From positions 451,213 to 515,212 of the forward strand of contig JAJEKB010020594.1 of the NCBI GenBank assembly GCA_022393335.1: a DNA stretch of 64,000 bases, written 5' to 3'. Below are positions 12,880 through 24,093 of this stretch, one piece after another. Under the pieces are notes generated by a model, which did no database searches, had not been told where the DNA came from, and was given only the letters and a program-made list of their open reading frames with translations. Numbering within the stretch: position 1 is the stretch's first letter; each line of letters begins with the position of its first letter. The translations under genes and the position numbers were made by a program. The stretch is from Macrotrachela quadricornifera. Its lineage: Eukaryota; Rotifera; Eurotatoria; Philodinida; Philodinidae.

Positions 12880-13155
12880 AATATTTATGGTGAATTAAGA
12901 TTATTTTGTACAACATTTTCTAAACTTGAAAATCTTCGATGTTATGTAGATAAAAAAATTGAATCTATCTCTATGTTAAATGAACTAACAAATTTATCAT
13001 ATATAATAACTTTTGTCAAAATACCAGAGACTCGAAGCAAAGTTCTATTATGGATGAATAGTAAATTAACAGAACTCAATGTTGATTATATTATTGAAAA
13101 GTATAAATCGTTTCAAGATAAAACTCGAATGAGAATTCAGATTTGGATGGGTTGA
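12880..13155 (+). pseudogene. 3' fragment of an F-box paralogue
   Basis: The ~90-residue reading from IYGELRLFCTTF to RIQIWMG and stop aligns along its whole length with the C-terminus of the F-box gene that ends at 15016 (YGELRLFCKTF to KVHIWMG). The rest of the gene, including the F-box, is missing. Its 5' edge is the CCTCAC tract. It is a truncated tandem duplicate, 149 bp upstream of the intact copy. The frame is unbroken, but there is no start context. Confidence 0.85.
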
Positions 13156-13303
13156 AACTATCTTCTTTCAATTCGAAACGAGAAAAGACAATGAATAAAA
13201 AAACAAAAGATAAATATTTGTTCGTCTCAGAAGGACAATCTTATCTATGTCGTCGTTCCTATAAATATCTAACAACACGCGTTGTACATGAATATTTCAT
13301 ACT

Positions 13304-15016
13304 ATGAGTAGAACAAAATTTGAATTCTTACCCAATGAGATTGTTATTCAATGCTTTGGATATGTCAATGCAATTGAATTTTTTTATGCATTTGATAAAT
13401 TGAATTATCGATTTTATCATTTAATTCGAAGTATTCAATTACACCTTAATTTTCATAATGTTCAAAAATCCATATTTGATCGATTTTGTAAAAACATGTT
13501 CTCCGAACCCTTAATTCAAAATCAAATTTCTTCTCTACATTTATCGGAGAAAAATGCACCGGGTCAAATCGAACGATTTCTTTCCTTATTTCCTCTCGAT
13601 CAATTTTCTCATCTTCGATCATTAACAATGACTCAAGTTAAACCAAAATACATAAGTAAATTAGAATCAATGGCATCAACTCTCTCCACATTAGAATCGT
13701 TTCATTTATTAGATTCGCCCGATATAGAGTATAGAGATTTCATTTCTATCCTTACATCCAAAGTACGAATAGTATCTGTTGATACATTAGAATTTTTACC
13801 ACATTGGATTCATTTATATCCAACAGTTCGAAGTTTAACATTATTATCAAGTGAGATATTTGACTTGTGTCACTTAATGGGAGAAATGCCTATGTTAGAA
13901 TATTTACATATTAAACATTGTCAATATATGTTTAAAACATATAGAAGACAAGCATATTATATACCATGTTATGCTGCTCATTTAAAACAATTAATAATTG
14001 ATCAGATGGATTTCAGATTTCACACATTGAAAATGTTCTTACGTGGAACACCTCATTTACGAAGTTTAACTATCTGTGCAGATGGTTCGAAGGATATGAT
14101 GAATGAAATTCAATGGAAAGATTTAATTTCAACTTCCTTACATGATTTAAAAAATTTTAATTTCAGATTCGGACATGATGATGATGATATTGAAAATAAT
14201 TTTGCTAGTCAATTTCAAGAATTTCAAACTGATTTTTGGCGTAAGCAACATCAGTGGTATACAGATTATTTATGTACAAGATATTCAAAGATTATTTATA
14301 CGACATCGTATAGATCCTTGATATACCAATTAAGAATTCTTGATAATGAAGATATTTACATGAATTCATATCGATTTGATAATCTAACAGAATTAATCTT
14401 ATATTCAGAAGTTCAAGCACAACAATGTCGATCTTATTTTGTCAAGATTACATCATTTGAATTAGAAAATTCTTCTTTAAAAACCAAACAGATTGATATT
14501 CTAACAAAAATGATTAGTTTATTCGATTTAAAAGAATTTAAAATTTCATCCAGATGTAAACTTGAATCATCATCAGTATTATTACATATACTCAAACAAG
14601 CACCACAGTTATCCTCAATAACTATGGATCAAAATATGTTAGTTTCATTTTTGAATGATCATGAATTATGTAAATATTTAAAAAAAACAATTCAAACATT
14701 AAATTTATCTTATGACACTGATCGTTCTCCAAAAGCATTTGATAATTATGGAGAATTAAGATTATTTTGTAAAACATTTTCGAACCTAAAAAATCTTCGA
14801 TTTTATGTAGATAAAAAAACTGAATTTATGTTTCTAATTAATGAACTATCCCAATTGGCATATCTTACAGCTTTTGTTAAAATAATCGAAAATCGAAAAA
14901 AAATGACATCATGGATTGACATTGAATTAAAAAAACTCAATTTTAATTATATTATAGAAAAACCTGGAAGGTTTCGCGATGAAAATCGAGTAAAAGTTCA
15001 TATTTGGATGGGCTGA
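13304..15016 (+). CDS. F-box domain protein with LRR-like region, single exon
   Basis: ATG at 13304 gives 570 residues in one exon. The F-box-like motif is at residues 4-45: FEFLPNEIVIQCFGYVNAIE, followed by FYAFDKLNYRFYHLI. The rest has irregular leucine-rich spacing (LRSLTM, LESFHLL, VRSLTLL, LEYLHI) as in LRR-type substrate-binding regions. F-box proteins bind SKP1 in SCF ubiquitin ligases and choose substrates; the partner here cannot be told. The gene ends in IWMG and stop. A truncated tandem copy lies upstream. Start chosen because an F-box normally begins within a few residues of the N-terminus. Large F-box families of this kind are common in bdelloid genomes. Confidence 0.85.
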   Translation: MSRTKFEFLPNEIVIQCFGYVNAIEFFYAFDKLNYRFYHLIRSIQLHLNFHNVQKSIFDRFCKNMFSEPLIQNQISSLHLSEKNAPGQIERFLSLFPLDQFSHLRSLTMTQVKPKYISKLESMASTLSTLESFHLLDSPDIEYRDFISILTSKVRIVSVDTLEFLPHWIHLYPTVRSLTLLSSEIFDLCHLMGEMPMLEYLHIKHCQYMFKTYRRQAYYIPCYAAHLKQLIIDQMDFRFHTLKMFLRGTPHLRSLTICADGSKDMMNEIQWKDLISTSLHDLKNFNFRFGHDDDDIENNFASQFQEFQTDFWRKQHQWYTDYLCTRYSKIIYTTSYRSLIYQLRILDNEDIYMNSYRFDNLTELILYSEVQAQQCRSYFVKITSFELENSSLKTKQIDILTKMISLFDLKEFKISSRCKLESSSVLLHILKQAPQLSSITMDQNMLVSFLNDHELCKYLKKTIQTLNLSYDTDRSPKAFDNYGELRLFCKTFSNLKNLRFYVDKKTEFMFLINELSQLAYLTAFVKIIENRKKMTSWIDIELKKLNFNYIIEKPGRFRDENRVKVHIWMG

Positions 15017-15236
15017 AACTATTTCGAAAAAAGAAAAGACAAATGTTGTTTTAAAAAGGCTTGTATTTAATTGATAAATAAAAAAAATACTGAATGAACA
15101 ATAAAAATATTGAATTATCAATAGAATGAAATGATCATTAAATAAATGAAAAATGATAAATACGTAAAAATCGAACTACCAATAATTTATTTATCTTAAC
15201 AAATAAAAAAAGCACTTTTTTCACAATAGTTTATTA

Positions 15237-15839
15237 TTTTCAACTAGGCATGCACCGAACCCGAACGTTCGGGTTCGGTGAGTTCGGGATCGGAATCGGC
15301 TCGGGTTCGGTCTCAGAGTTCGGGTTCGGGTTCGGGTTCGGTCTCAAAGTTCGGGTTAGGTTCGGGTTCGGGTTCGGTTTTGATCAGTTTAGTCAATCGA
15401 TAAAAAGGTATAGAAATTAACCCAAATAATAGATTTTAAAGTCGGTTATTGTATGTCTGTGCACACTAAAAGAAATGGTTCAAAAAAAATGAAGAATTTG
15501 GAGCATCTGAATAAAACTGACAAGATTAGAAAGAAACCGAACCCGAACCCGAACCCGAAGCCAAACCTGACCGAACTTTAGAGTGCTTTCAAAATGGACT
15601 ATTTACCAACCAAAAATGCTTGGTGAACCCTCTAGATGCTCGGTCGTGTCTGAGTTCGGTGAAGTAGTCCCGAACCCGAACCCGAACCCGAACCCGAACC
15701 CGAACTCTGAAGACCGAACCCGAACCCGAACTCTNNNNNNNNNNACCGAACCCGAACCCGAACTCTGAAGACCGAACCCGAACCCGAACTCCGAACTCGA
15801 GACCGAACCCGAACTGTTCGGTGCATGCCTATTTTCAAC
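15237..15839. mobile_element. 587-bp MITE built of GGGTTC repeats, 8-bp target duplication
   Basis: The element at 15245-15831 starts TAGGCATGCACCGAAC and ends in the reverse complement. It is flanked by identical 8-bp TTTTCAAC (15237-15244 and 15832-15839). Inside, GGGTTC hexamer tracts point inward on the left half and GAACCC tracts on the right, so the whole element is a fold-back. The duplication length and TAG end suggest a hAT origin. A 10-base gap (15735-15744) lies in the repeat, so its true length is uncertain. Confidence 0.9.
15735..15744. other. Assembly gap (10 N)
   Basis: Ten N inside the GAACCC hexamer tract. Apparent ORFs across it are artefacts. Confidence 0.99.
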
Positions 15840-15909
15840 AAATATAGAAATAAATCTTGACAATTATAGTATTAATTTTTGATAAATAATAAAGCACAAA
15901 TAATCAAAA

Positions 15910-17737
15910 TTATTTTGTTAACAAAGCTTTACTTGCCTTTTTAGGACGACCACATTTTCTTTTTTCACCTATTTTTACATCTTTAGCTGCAGGTGGAGGT
16001 GTACAGTACTTTAGTCGTATTGCAAGCCCTATTACATGTTTGCAAGCAAATTCTTTAAAAAAATGATGGACAGTTACAAGACCCTTTTTTCCAAAGAGAT
16101 GGATTGTTGGGTAAGATTACTTTCCAAATTTTTAATGATTCTTTGTAATCATCAAAGTTGTTCCATTTTTGTTTTTTGTATTTGTTTACTTGCGTTCTTG
16201 TTAGTTTTTCAATTGCACCTGCTGGTACATATTAACTAGTCTCATCGGTAGCTTTTGATGCATACTCCATAATTGTTTTGGGACTTTTAGCGAATTGATA
16301 AGATTTGGTCCATTTACTCAATGTTATAGTTGGTTCATTTACGAATAAAATGGCATTTGGTTGGTTTTCATCACGATCTCTAGACCATTTTCTAACCATT
16401 TCAATTGCAACAACCAAAAATCTGGAAAGTACAATACGCTCTCTGAATGTGTTCTCTTGTTTGATAATGCTATTCGTAGCTTCTAAAGCATTGTTAGTGC
16501 TTGGTGTATATTCAGAGTAGCCTTCATACCATCCCGAATGAGCCGTTAACCACTCTGTTTTGGAATAATTGATAAAATCTTCATGCTTTTCATGTTTTTT
16601 TAAAAACAATTCTGATGCCAATTGAAAAGAATTAGTTGAGTTACATATTTGAAGCTGTTGAATGTAACTCATCACTTCATGGCGTTCATTTTTATCATTG
16701 ATTAAACATAACTTGTTGTCTACAGCTCTACGTATATGAGCCTAACACATTACCATTTGATTTGATCCAAAAATAGAATTAAACGCATTTCTTACAGCAT
16801 CTGAGCCGTCAGCAATCAAGACTTCAGGTTGATATGTGTTGCCATTGTCTAGTTCAAGTAAACCATCACGAATAGCTTTAAAAATGAATTGAAAATCATT
16901 TAGTTCTTCTTCAGTATACACAGCTAGACCAATTGGATGAAATTTCCTATCTAAATCAGTTGTACCAACAATTAAAACCGGGAATTCTTGCTAAATTAAT
17001 TTATAAGTGGCGTCACAATGTATCTTATTTGATTTAATGGCGATTGATAGAAGTCTCCTTGTAGTCAAGAAAAATCTGAATTTACATCCAATTTCTTCCG
17101 TATCTTCATCATCATCTATGTCATCTTCATATTGAACTTTGTGGGAACATACAAATGCTTCATCATTACTATCAGGTATTTTCTGATTTTTGATGCACCA
17201 TTCTTCCAACTCACCTAGACTTATTGTCGCTTTGCCTTCACTTTCTTTCAATTGATATAAATAATTCGACAATTGTCTCTTTTGTATTATTATGTTGTTC
17301 TGCTTTAGCACTTCCATTATTGCATTCGGTTTTAAATGTAGTTTGTGCAATTCTTTTATTTTGACTTTTGCTTCTCTTGAAATACCTTGTTTGGAAAGAG
17401 CCAATTCATCATGATTATGAGAACTATCTGTTTTGTATACTACTACTTCATCTGAGTTGTTTGGACAATACACCTGAAGGATCGCATTACACTGTGTACT
17501 ACGTAATTTTAGTTTATTGCAACGGTTATACACTTTTTTTCCATCACTACGATTGTTAGTATTAAAAACACTCCATGTATCTTCATTTGCGATAACGACT
17601 TTTGCCTCTTCATCATTGGAATATGAAGCAAATTTTTCCCAAACCAATTTTCGTTTAGTCTTCTTCAATACACTAACGACTTCTTCTAATTCTGACTCAG
17701 AAGAGTCAAAGGAAATATAAGCAGCAGTTCTTTTCAT
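15910..17737 (-). pseudogene. MULE transposase with SWIM zinc finger, three stops
   Basis: Reading from ATG at 17737, one frame runs to the stop at 15910-15912 (608 codons) with internal TAG at 16991 and 16742 and TAA at 16232. The N-terminal part resembles a FAR1/WRKY-like DNA-binding region (RCNKLKLRSTQCNAILQVYC). The core holds the MULE catalytic positions: HCDATYKL, ADGSDAVRNAF, and AHIRRAV following MVMC and a stop where Trp is expected. The C-terminus has a complete SWIM finger, CNCPSFFKEFACKHV. With the stops repaired the whole protein would be present, so decay is recent or mild. No convincing terminal repeats were found. The GGGTTC MITE lies just downstream. Confidence 0.85.
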
Positions 17738-18540
17738 TATGATATCAATAGCTTTAATTCACATTTGTTAAACGTTCAAGTGATGTTGCTGAATCTTGTA
17801 ATTACATAACCAATAACTTGACCATCTCTTTAACTTGATTCGACTTTTTATTTGACGTTAGAAGAAGAATGCGCAGGTATTTATAAAAGTGAGAGGGGAA
17901 AAGAAAGTGGTAAATTCCCACCATTGTAGTATGATATAATAGGGAAAAAAGATGATGTCATATCTTTCTTTTCACTTGGAAATAACACAGTTCAATACGT
18001 ATAAGGAATAAACCAAAGAATGAGAAAGAATAGAAAAGAAGATGAAGGGCAGAAAAATAGGGAAAATACCATATGACACACATATGATGGACATATTGAT
18101 CCATTTCCCCCGTTTGATTATCATTTATTATAACAAACTATTATTTTATATTTATTATTTGTGATAATATTAAATCAATTTTCATTTAGGTAAGTCATTG
18201 ATCATTAAGTATATTTATTGATACTACGTTAAATTATTGTTATTTAAATTTTTCTATTGGTCAAAAAATGCTTTTATTTATTGGTACATTTTTATTGATC
18301 ATTCAGTATATTTTATCGATCAATTAATTAGATGTCTTTTTATACCTACATTTCACATACCTTGAAATTCAAGTAACTTGGTCTAGGTACGCCAACAGCC
18401 TGCAATACTTTAAATTTGTTAGTTCGGCAGTGAGAGCTTTAATTTGACCCGAACATGTCAAGTCTAGCTCGGTTACAGTTCGCGAACCTCCATCGTAAGT
18501 GCAAGTTGATATGTCAACACCTGCCTACCACAAGTCTTCA
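17738..18540. other. Intergenic, no gene seen
   Basis: AT-rich sequence between the MULE and mariner remnants, with purine-rich runs near 17990-18060. No ORF with codon-like structure and no terminal repeat that I could pair with the MULE. Confidence 0.5.
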
Positions 18541-18542
18541 AA

Positions 18543-18859
18543 AACGTATCAGAACAACGACAAACGCGTGGTCTTCGAAGTCTCATTCTTCTCGATGATA
18601 GTGCAAGACCACATAGAGCTTGGATTGTCAATGAATTTTTGACCGAAAATCATGCAGAATCATATCCGAATTCTCGAGATCTTAGTCCCTGTGACTTCTT
18701 CTTGTTTCCCAAACTTAAAAAGCAGCTACGTGGAATTCAGTTCAAGGACGACGATGCAATGTTAGCAGCCTTAGAACAAGCCATAGACAGCCTCACAAAA
18801 GAAGACTCACAACTGCTTCGAAGACTGGATTATTCGAATGCACAAATGAATCGATGCTG
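18543..18859 (+). pseudogene. mariner transposase, C-terminal half
   Basis: The frame reads LLDDSARPHRAW, then SRDLSPCDFFLFPKLKKQL, and ends at stop 18857. These are the second and third catalytic aspartate blocks of a Tc1/mariner DDD transposase. The first catalytic block is absent here and lies in opposite orientation about 100 bp downstream. The upstream sequence does not continue the transposase in a recognisable frame. Confidence 0.85.
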
Positions 18860-18884
18860 AAGGACAGTATTTTGTAAAAATACA

Positions 18885-19454
18885 TTAGAACCAGCCTCTG
18901 AATATTTGTCGTAAGGGCTGGCGAAAAAAGCTTTTGTAGTGTCCCATGTATATCACTCACTTTTCATCACCAGTAATAAGATTATGAAGCCATTGATAGT
19001 TACGATGAGATGTCATGAAGTCGATATAAATGTCAACTCTCTGTTGGACCTGATGTGGTGATATTTCATGTGGCATCCAAACACCTTATTTCCATGTTTT
19101 GCCTAATTCACCCAGATGTCTTTCTACTGTAGTATGAGAACACCCAAGTCGCTCTGGAAAACACCGAGTAGTCAATCTTGGATCTTCTTGACTAGGCTGC
19201 TTTAAGTGGTCCATATCCATCTCTAGTGGTCTTTCAGTATCAGATAAATCGTCGAGTTCGAAGTTACCGTTCTTGAACCGATTGAATCAATGTTATGCTG
19301 TACGGATGGAGAGTGCATCTTTGCCCATCGTGCTGCATAAATTACATGTTGCTTCCGTTGCTCTGTGACCCAAACAGAATTCATGAAGTAGAAGCACACG
19401 CAGCTCTTTACGAGTTATCTTTATTTCTAATTCACGATCAACATCGATATCCAT
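18885..19454 (-). pseudogene. mariner transposase, N-terminal half, inverted
   Basis: From ATG 19454 the minus strand reads a helix-turn-helix N-terminus (KELRVLLLHEFCLGHRATEA), then FNRFKNGNFELDDLSDTERP and the first catalytic block TGDEK near 18960. Stops include TAA at 19293, TGA at 19287 (HWF expected) and TGA at 18957 (DEKW expected). It is the complement of the C-terminal half just upstream, so a single mariner was probably broken by an inversion. Two separate decayed copies remain possible. Confidence 0.8.
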
Positions 19455-19619
19455 AGTTTTGTTGCTCTTGGAAAGACATCCATACTCCCTATATATCCTC
19501 AGTATGTAAACTTCTACAATTTTCTCGGCTGTTCTAGAAAATTTAAGAAAAAAATCCAAAAAATGTCGTGCCAATCCAATATTAATAAGCATAGATCTTT
19601 TGTATTTAAACATATCTTT

Positions 19620-20237
19620 TGAAATTTTCTTTTTCTTTATTCCTTTTCATTCATTTCATTGAAACAAAAAAAAATTATAAATTTCATTTCTGTCTTATTT
19701 TCACATATTATTTGTCATAAGTTTTTCTTTCTCTTCTAGATATACTTCAAACTTGAAATTCATAATCGACAATATAACCATCTGCATCATTAAAATAAAA
19801 TTCACAGCTTCTGATATCTGCTACGATTGCCTCAAATAGTCTACTCATTTCTATCTTAATTTCTACATTTAAGATACCTGCGCATAAAATTCACAAATTT
19901 GAAAAAACAATCCTACATCTGTCACTATTATCACTAAAAAAAAACAGACACTTCTTACAGGAAAAGTTTAGAATAAACGGACAAAGTCGGTCTTGGTAGC
20001 AAATTCTTACCACTGTGAATAGATACTATCATTGTATATACTTTAGTTCTATATTAGAGATATATAACAGTAATAACTCAACCTTATGATTTATCTATAA
20101 ATTATCTAGACTATTTGCCAACTACAGAATCCTTTGAGCAAGGACAAAACTGGTCTTAGTAGCTGTTCTCACTCTCACCCTCACCCGTCAAGAAGGACAT
20201 TTTTTATTGAAAAATGGGCCCATATACGAGATACGTC
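19620..20237. other. Intergenic with dispersed C-rich repeat ends
   Basis: AT-rich, no gene. At 20136-20188 AGCAAGGACAAAACTGGTCT is followed by ACTCTCACCCTCACCC. This matches 12809-12878 in order and spacing. A shorter related piece, GGACAAAGTCGGTCTTGG, is at 19979-19996. Confidence 0.55.
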
Positions 20238-20455
20238 CGTAAACAGAAGTCTTCTTCCTTTCCTTATTTCTAATGCTATGATACTTCGTATAAAGTTTAC
20301 TACCGAGTAAAGATATAACTCGAGAGTTTTATTTCAATATGGTATACAGATCACAATACAACAAAACTCTCAAGTCATATCTCTACTTGGCAATAAATTT
20401 TATACAAAGTATGATAGCACAGAAACAAAGAGGGAGAAGACTTTTGTCCGAGAGT
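20238..20455. repeat. Imperfect inverted repeat, ~95-bp arms
   Basis: The left arm 20240-20335 (around GCTATGATACTTCG and CGAGAGTTTT) pairs with the right arm 20362-20455 (AAAACTCTCAAG and CAAAGTATGATAGC) over about 95 bases with scattered mismatches and a ~25-bp loop. It is a fold-back element of unknown family. No target duplication identified. Confidence 0.75.
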
Positions 20456-22100
20456 GAAGTTTCGAAGAGCATGTATGAGACATCCACCCTAAACCATCTT
20501 TTTAAACCGAACCTCACAGCAAATAATTAAAATAACGTGTGTTTTATCCATTTATTTTATCAACTTTACCAAAAAATTATGCGGTATCTTAGTATTTTTA
20601 TGGCCAAAAACAGGATCGACAAAGAAGGCTTTCGAAAAATTTCAACTCGTAAAGTTCCTATCTCTACGGACCAATTGATTATTTACAATCAACTCTGTTC
20701 CAATGTTGATCTAGGTCGATAAATAATGAGTTTACAGAAGTGATTATGAGTCAAGTTTCAGTCACACAAAATTTTGATGAAATGATAATAGGAATAGCAT
20801 GAAAAAGATCCTAATAGATCTCGAGTTCAAAACTAAAATGAAAAAATCTCTGAAATAGCATAGAATTTTTAAAACAAATTTACTCACAAGAAAGACACAA
20901 TCATGTAGCAGACATATCGAAAAAAGGACATAGGACACGGTTTACTCTGTTCTGTTTCGATTCTTTACTGGTTTCTTAAAATCCATTTGTATTTTTTTGT
21001 TTATATATTTCAATGAAACGCGTTGAAAAGACCAGAAAATAAAACTATGTATAATTATATTTCTATTATTCTTTGTTTCATTCCGTAAGACAGACTTTTG
21101 CATAACTCATTTTTCAAAAATTAAAATTATAGACATTTGAGGATGAAAAGCTTTCCTTTTCCGAAAAAAAGTACGCAACACTGTCGTAATTTCCTTCTAG
21201 TTTTGAGAAGAAGTTTCCTGATTTTGTAAGGAAAATCTCCTGATCAACTCGTGCTTTTTAACGAAAAAATTCTGATTTCTAAAATTTGGATTCGATAGTT
21301 CTGGATCAATTCATAGAAAATTTATCAATATAATTACAGCAGTTGTCAGAATTTTTTTTCGAAAGCGTTTGAAATTTTATTACAGATCATAGTGATCAGT
21401 TTAATGTAAAGTATCAGAACCGATGATAAAACTTTTGCACGCTGATTGCGTATGTCGTATATACTCTCCAGAAGAACTAATTCTTCGGTAATAAAAGTTT
21501 TGAAAATGTCGATCAGTTTTTCTTGATACTTTCCATGGACATTGACTCTTTCCTGAAATATTGTTTTGTTTGCTAATACTATGAATATCAATGAACGATT
21601 TCATCATCATATATCTTTACGTCAGCCTAATCAAAACATAAGTAAAAGAATGAAAATCAAGAGGGTGAGGAGGAAATCTAATTCATGAAAAAGGCACCAA
21701 TTTCTTTACTATATCGGAAATACCAAGGAGTACTGCAGAACCATTTTTTAGGTTCCGGACTTGGTTACTCGGCACAACTACCCAAACTGGTTCTAGTTGA
21801 AAACGGGGTTAATAAAGAAATAGCAAAAGCCATTTTCGATGTTTCTTCAAAAATTCTCTTTTGTCTGTAAGTTATTACACTACCCTTATATTTATACCCC
21901 TATACCTATACTCTCGAATCTATTCTTTTATCACTATACTCTTACACCTATACTATTATCACATTGTAAAAAAAAACTGTGGAATAATCAATCCTTGTAT
22001 GGTAGAAGACTTATCAAAAATCTTTCGAGGTATATGCCGACAACATATACCCTTAAAGGATTTATGAACCGAAGGTTTATGACAATAGGGATATATGAAA
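20456..22100. other. Intergenic, no recognisable gene
   Basis: Several short ORFs occur (for example 21346-21591 minus and 21685-21870 plus) but none shows a domain, splice structure or codon-like composition. 21880-21965 is a degenerate pyrimidine run of CTATAC and CTATACTC words. Confidence 0.5.
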
Positions 22101-22104
22101 AGAC

Positions 22105-22455
22105 AAATGGCATGTAACGTCTATTTAAGGGTTTATTACTCAATGTTTCCATCAAAGAGGTCTGTTTATTAATCTATGTTTAACTATAGATTGTTCTACA
22201 CTTACGTTAACAGGGTTTATTATTCTACGTTTACAGGTGGATTATTCTGCGCTTTTAATAAAAAGGATTTATTATTCTGCCTATTTGGAATATATTATTG
22301 TACGATCATAGAAAAAGAGTATATTATTATACGTCAAGGGTAGATTATTCTACGCAAAATGGCCGATCATTCTACAATTTCAGGAAAGAGATTTTTTATT
22401 GAATGTACAAGGATTGATTATTCTACGATTTTCGAAAAAGGGTTTTTATTTTGTG
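22105..22455. repeat. Degenerate tandem repeat around TTATTATTCTACG
   Basis: About ten copies of a phrase like GGGTTTATTATTCTACGTTT recur every 30-45 bases with heavy divergence. No coding sense. Confidence 0.6.
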
Positions 22456-22489
22456 TGCAAGCGTCCACTGAAAAAAAATAGGAGGCCTT

Positions 22490-23390
22490 CCGAACTTTAA
22501 AGGTGTGGTGCAGTTCTACGAAACGATTTTAAGTTCTGTGCCATACAATTCGTTTCGTAATTATTATGGAAAACCTTTTTAAGCTCTGAAAATTGGAAAA
22601 GGTTTCGAATTTTGTTTACGAAACTCTCTAGAAGTTCCATGCACCATGCACTGAACTTTCGGTAGTTCCGTATCCTTTGTACAAAGCTATTGATAGTTTC
22701 GCATAGTATTTAAACGTTCCGTATATATTCTACGAAAACAGTCATAGTTTCGTAAATGCTCTAATAGTTCTGGATACGTTGTACGAAACTAGTCATGACT
22801 CCGTAAAAGATGTACCAAACTAATACATCATTTACAAAACTATGAACAGTTTCGTACAATGCTTGCTGAATCTTTTGATATTTTACGAAACTTGCGATAG
22901 ATTCTTGTAAGGTATTCGGAACTTTTAGTTGTTCCATGAAACTATCAATGGTTTCATAAAATATCAAAAAGTTCAGCTTACATTATATGAAACTGTTCAT
23001 AGTTTCCTAAATGATGCAATGGTTCGGTATATCTTTCACGAAACCATAGCTAGTTTTGTACGATGTACTTTGAACTATTACAACACTTATGAAGCAATGA
23101 ATGAATTTATAGAACTTATACGGAAACTTTAAATGCTCTAAGAAGATATCAACAGTTTTGTACAAAAGATACAAAACTGTCGAAAGTTCAGTACATGATA
23201 CACAGAACTTCTCAAGAGTTTCGTAAAAAAACTTCGAAACTCTATTCAATTTTCGGGCTTGGGGTGAGAATCTGTATGAAAATTTACAAAATAATTTTTA
23301 TGCCACGAAAATTAAAACTGTTTCGCAAAATAATATCAAACCTCCAAAGTTCGGTAGAACATCAAATTTTTTACAGTGTGAGATAGCCCT
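22490..23390. repeat. Field of short ACGAAACT/AGTTTCGT hairpins
   Basis: About twenty occurrences of ACGAAACT-like words and their reverse complement alternate at 6-12 bp separation, as in CGAAACTAGTCATGACTCCG and GAAACTATCAATGGTTTC. They form a series of small stem-loops with a repeat distance of about 35-70 bp. Short ORFs on both strands (such as 22761-22967 minus and 22929-23132 plus) come from the repeat and are not genes. A smaller cluster recurs at 24305-24560. Confidence 0.65.
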
Positions 23391-23577
23391 AAGGAAGTTA
23401 CTAATAATAAGCTAAGATAGGGCTCAGAAAGTTACTAATGGTACTCCAAGTTAGCCCTCTAAAAATTATTCATAGTACTTTTAAGGATGCGTTTAAAACT
23501 TACGGAACCTTTTCGTCCACTACTCACTCACCGTTTTGTTTTCCCAGTGTAGGCTGTATATATATACGAGTGAATTC

Positions 23578-24093
23578 ATGAAAAATTATCATCATATAAA
23601 AGATGTTATAAGGTTAAGTATTTGTGCGAATGTTTTGTTATATTGTGGAAGACATCCTGCACATAATCAAGTAAGGATTTTTTTGATAAACTAGTATCCT
23701 AATTAATTAATTATTTAATTAATTGTATATAGTTTTAGGTTCAGTGACAACAGTGCCGAATCCAATATTTTCCGAAATCCTACAAATTAACTAGTAAGTT
23801 TCTTGTATTCAAATAAATGAACTTCTTTTTTGTTACAGATTGACTTCAATATGGGACTCGTGGATACATTTATCATCTAACCCAAATTAACTGGTGTTTT
23901 ATCTCAAAACTATCTTTGTATCACATTATGGGTAAGTTTCACTAATAGAAAATAAACATATATGCTTTCTCTTTTTAGATTGACTCACTTATAAGCTGTA
24001 TGGGTAAGTTTGTTGTATTATATAAAATTAATTGATTTGCTCTTTATTGTAGATTAATTCAAGAAATAATATGGCGACCAAGTGTTATTTTAA
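23578..24093 (+). ncRNA. Candidate spliced non-coding transcript, four small introns
   Basis: Four GT-AG introns of host size lie in a row: 23671-23738 (or 23732), 23794-23838 (45 bp), 23932-23978 (47 bp) and 24004-24052 (49 bp). Donors read GTAAGG, GTAAGTTT, GTAAGTTT, GTAAGTTT and the last three acceptors are followed by ATTGACT, ATTGACT and ATTAATT. The intervening exons (55, 93 and 25 bp) have stops in every frame. A 31-codon frame from ATG 23578 ends within a few codons of the first junction. It could be a spliced RNA gene, or a decayed gene whose introns outlived its coding sense. The last exon would run into a perfect hairpin. Confidence 0.4.

Noticed and set aside
15583..15863. ORFs encoding proline-asparagine or glycine-phenylalanine repeats on both strands
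   Set aside because: They are read from the GAACCC hexamer tract of a MITE and cross a gap.
22490..23390. CRISPR-like repeat array
   Set aside because: Spacing is irregular, repeats are only ~8 bp and diverged, the genome is eukaryotic and no cas genes are present.
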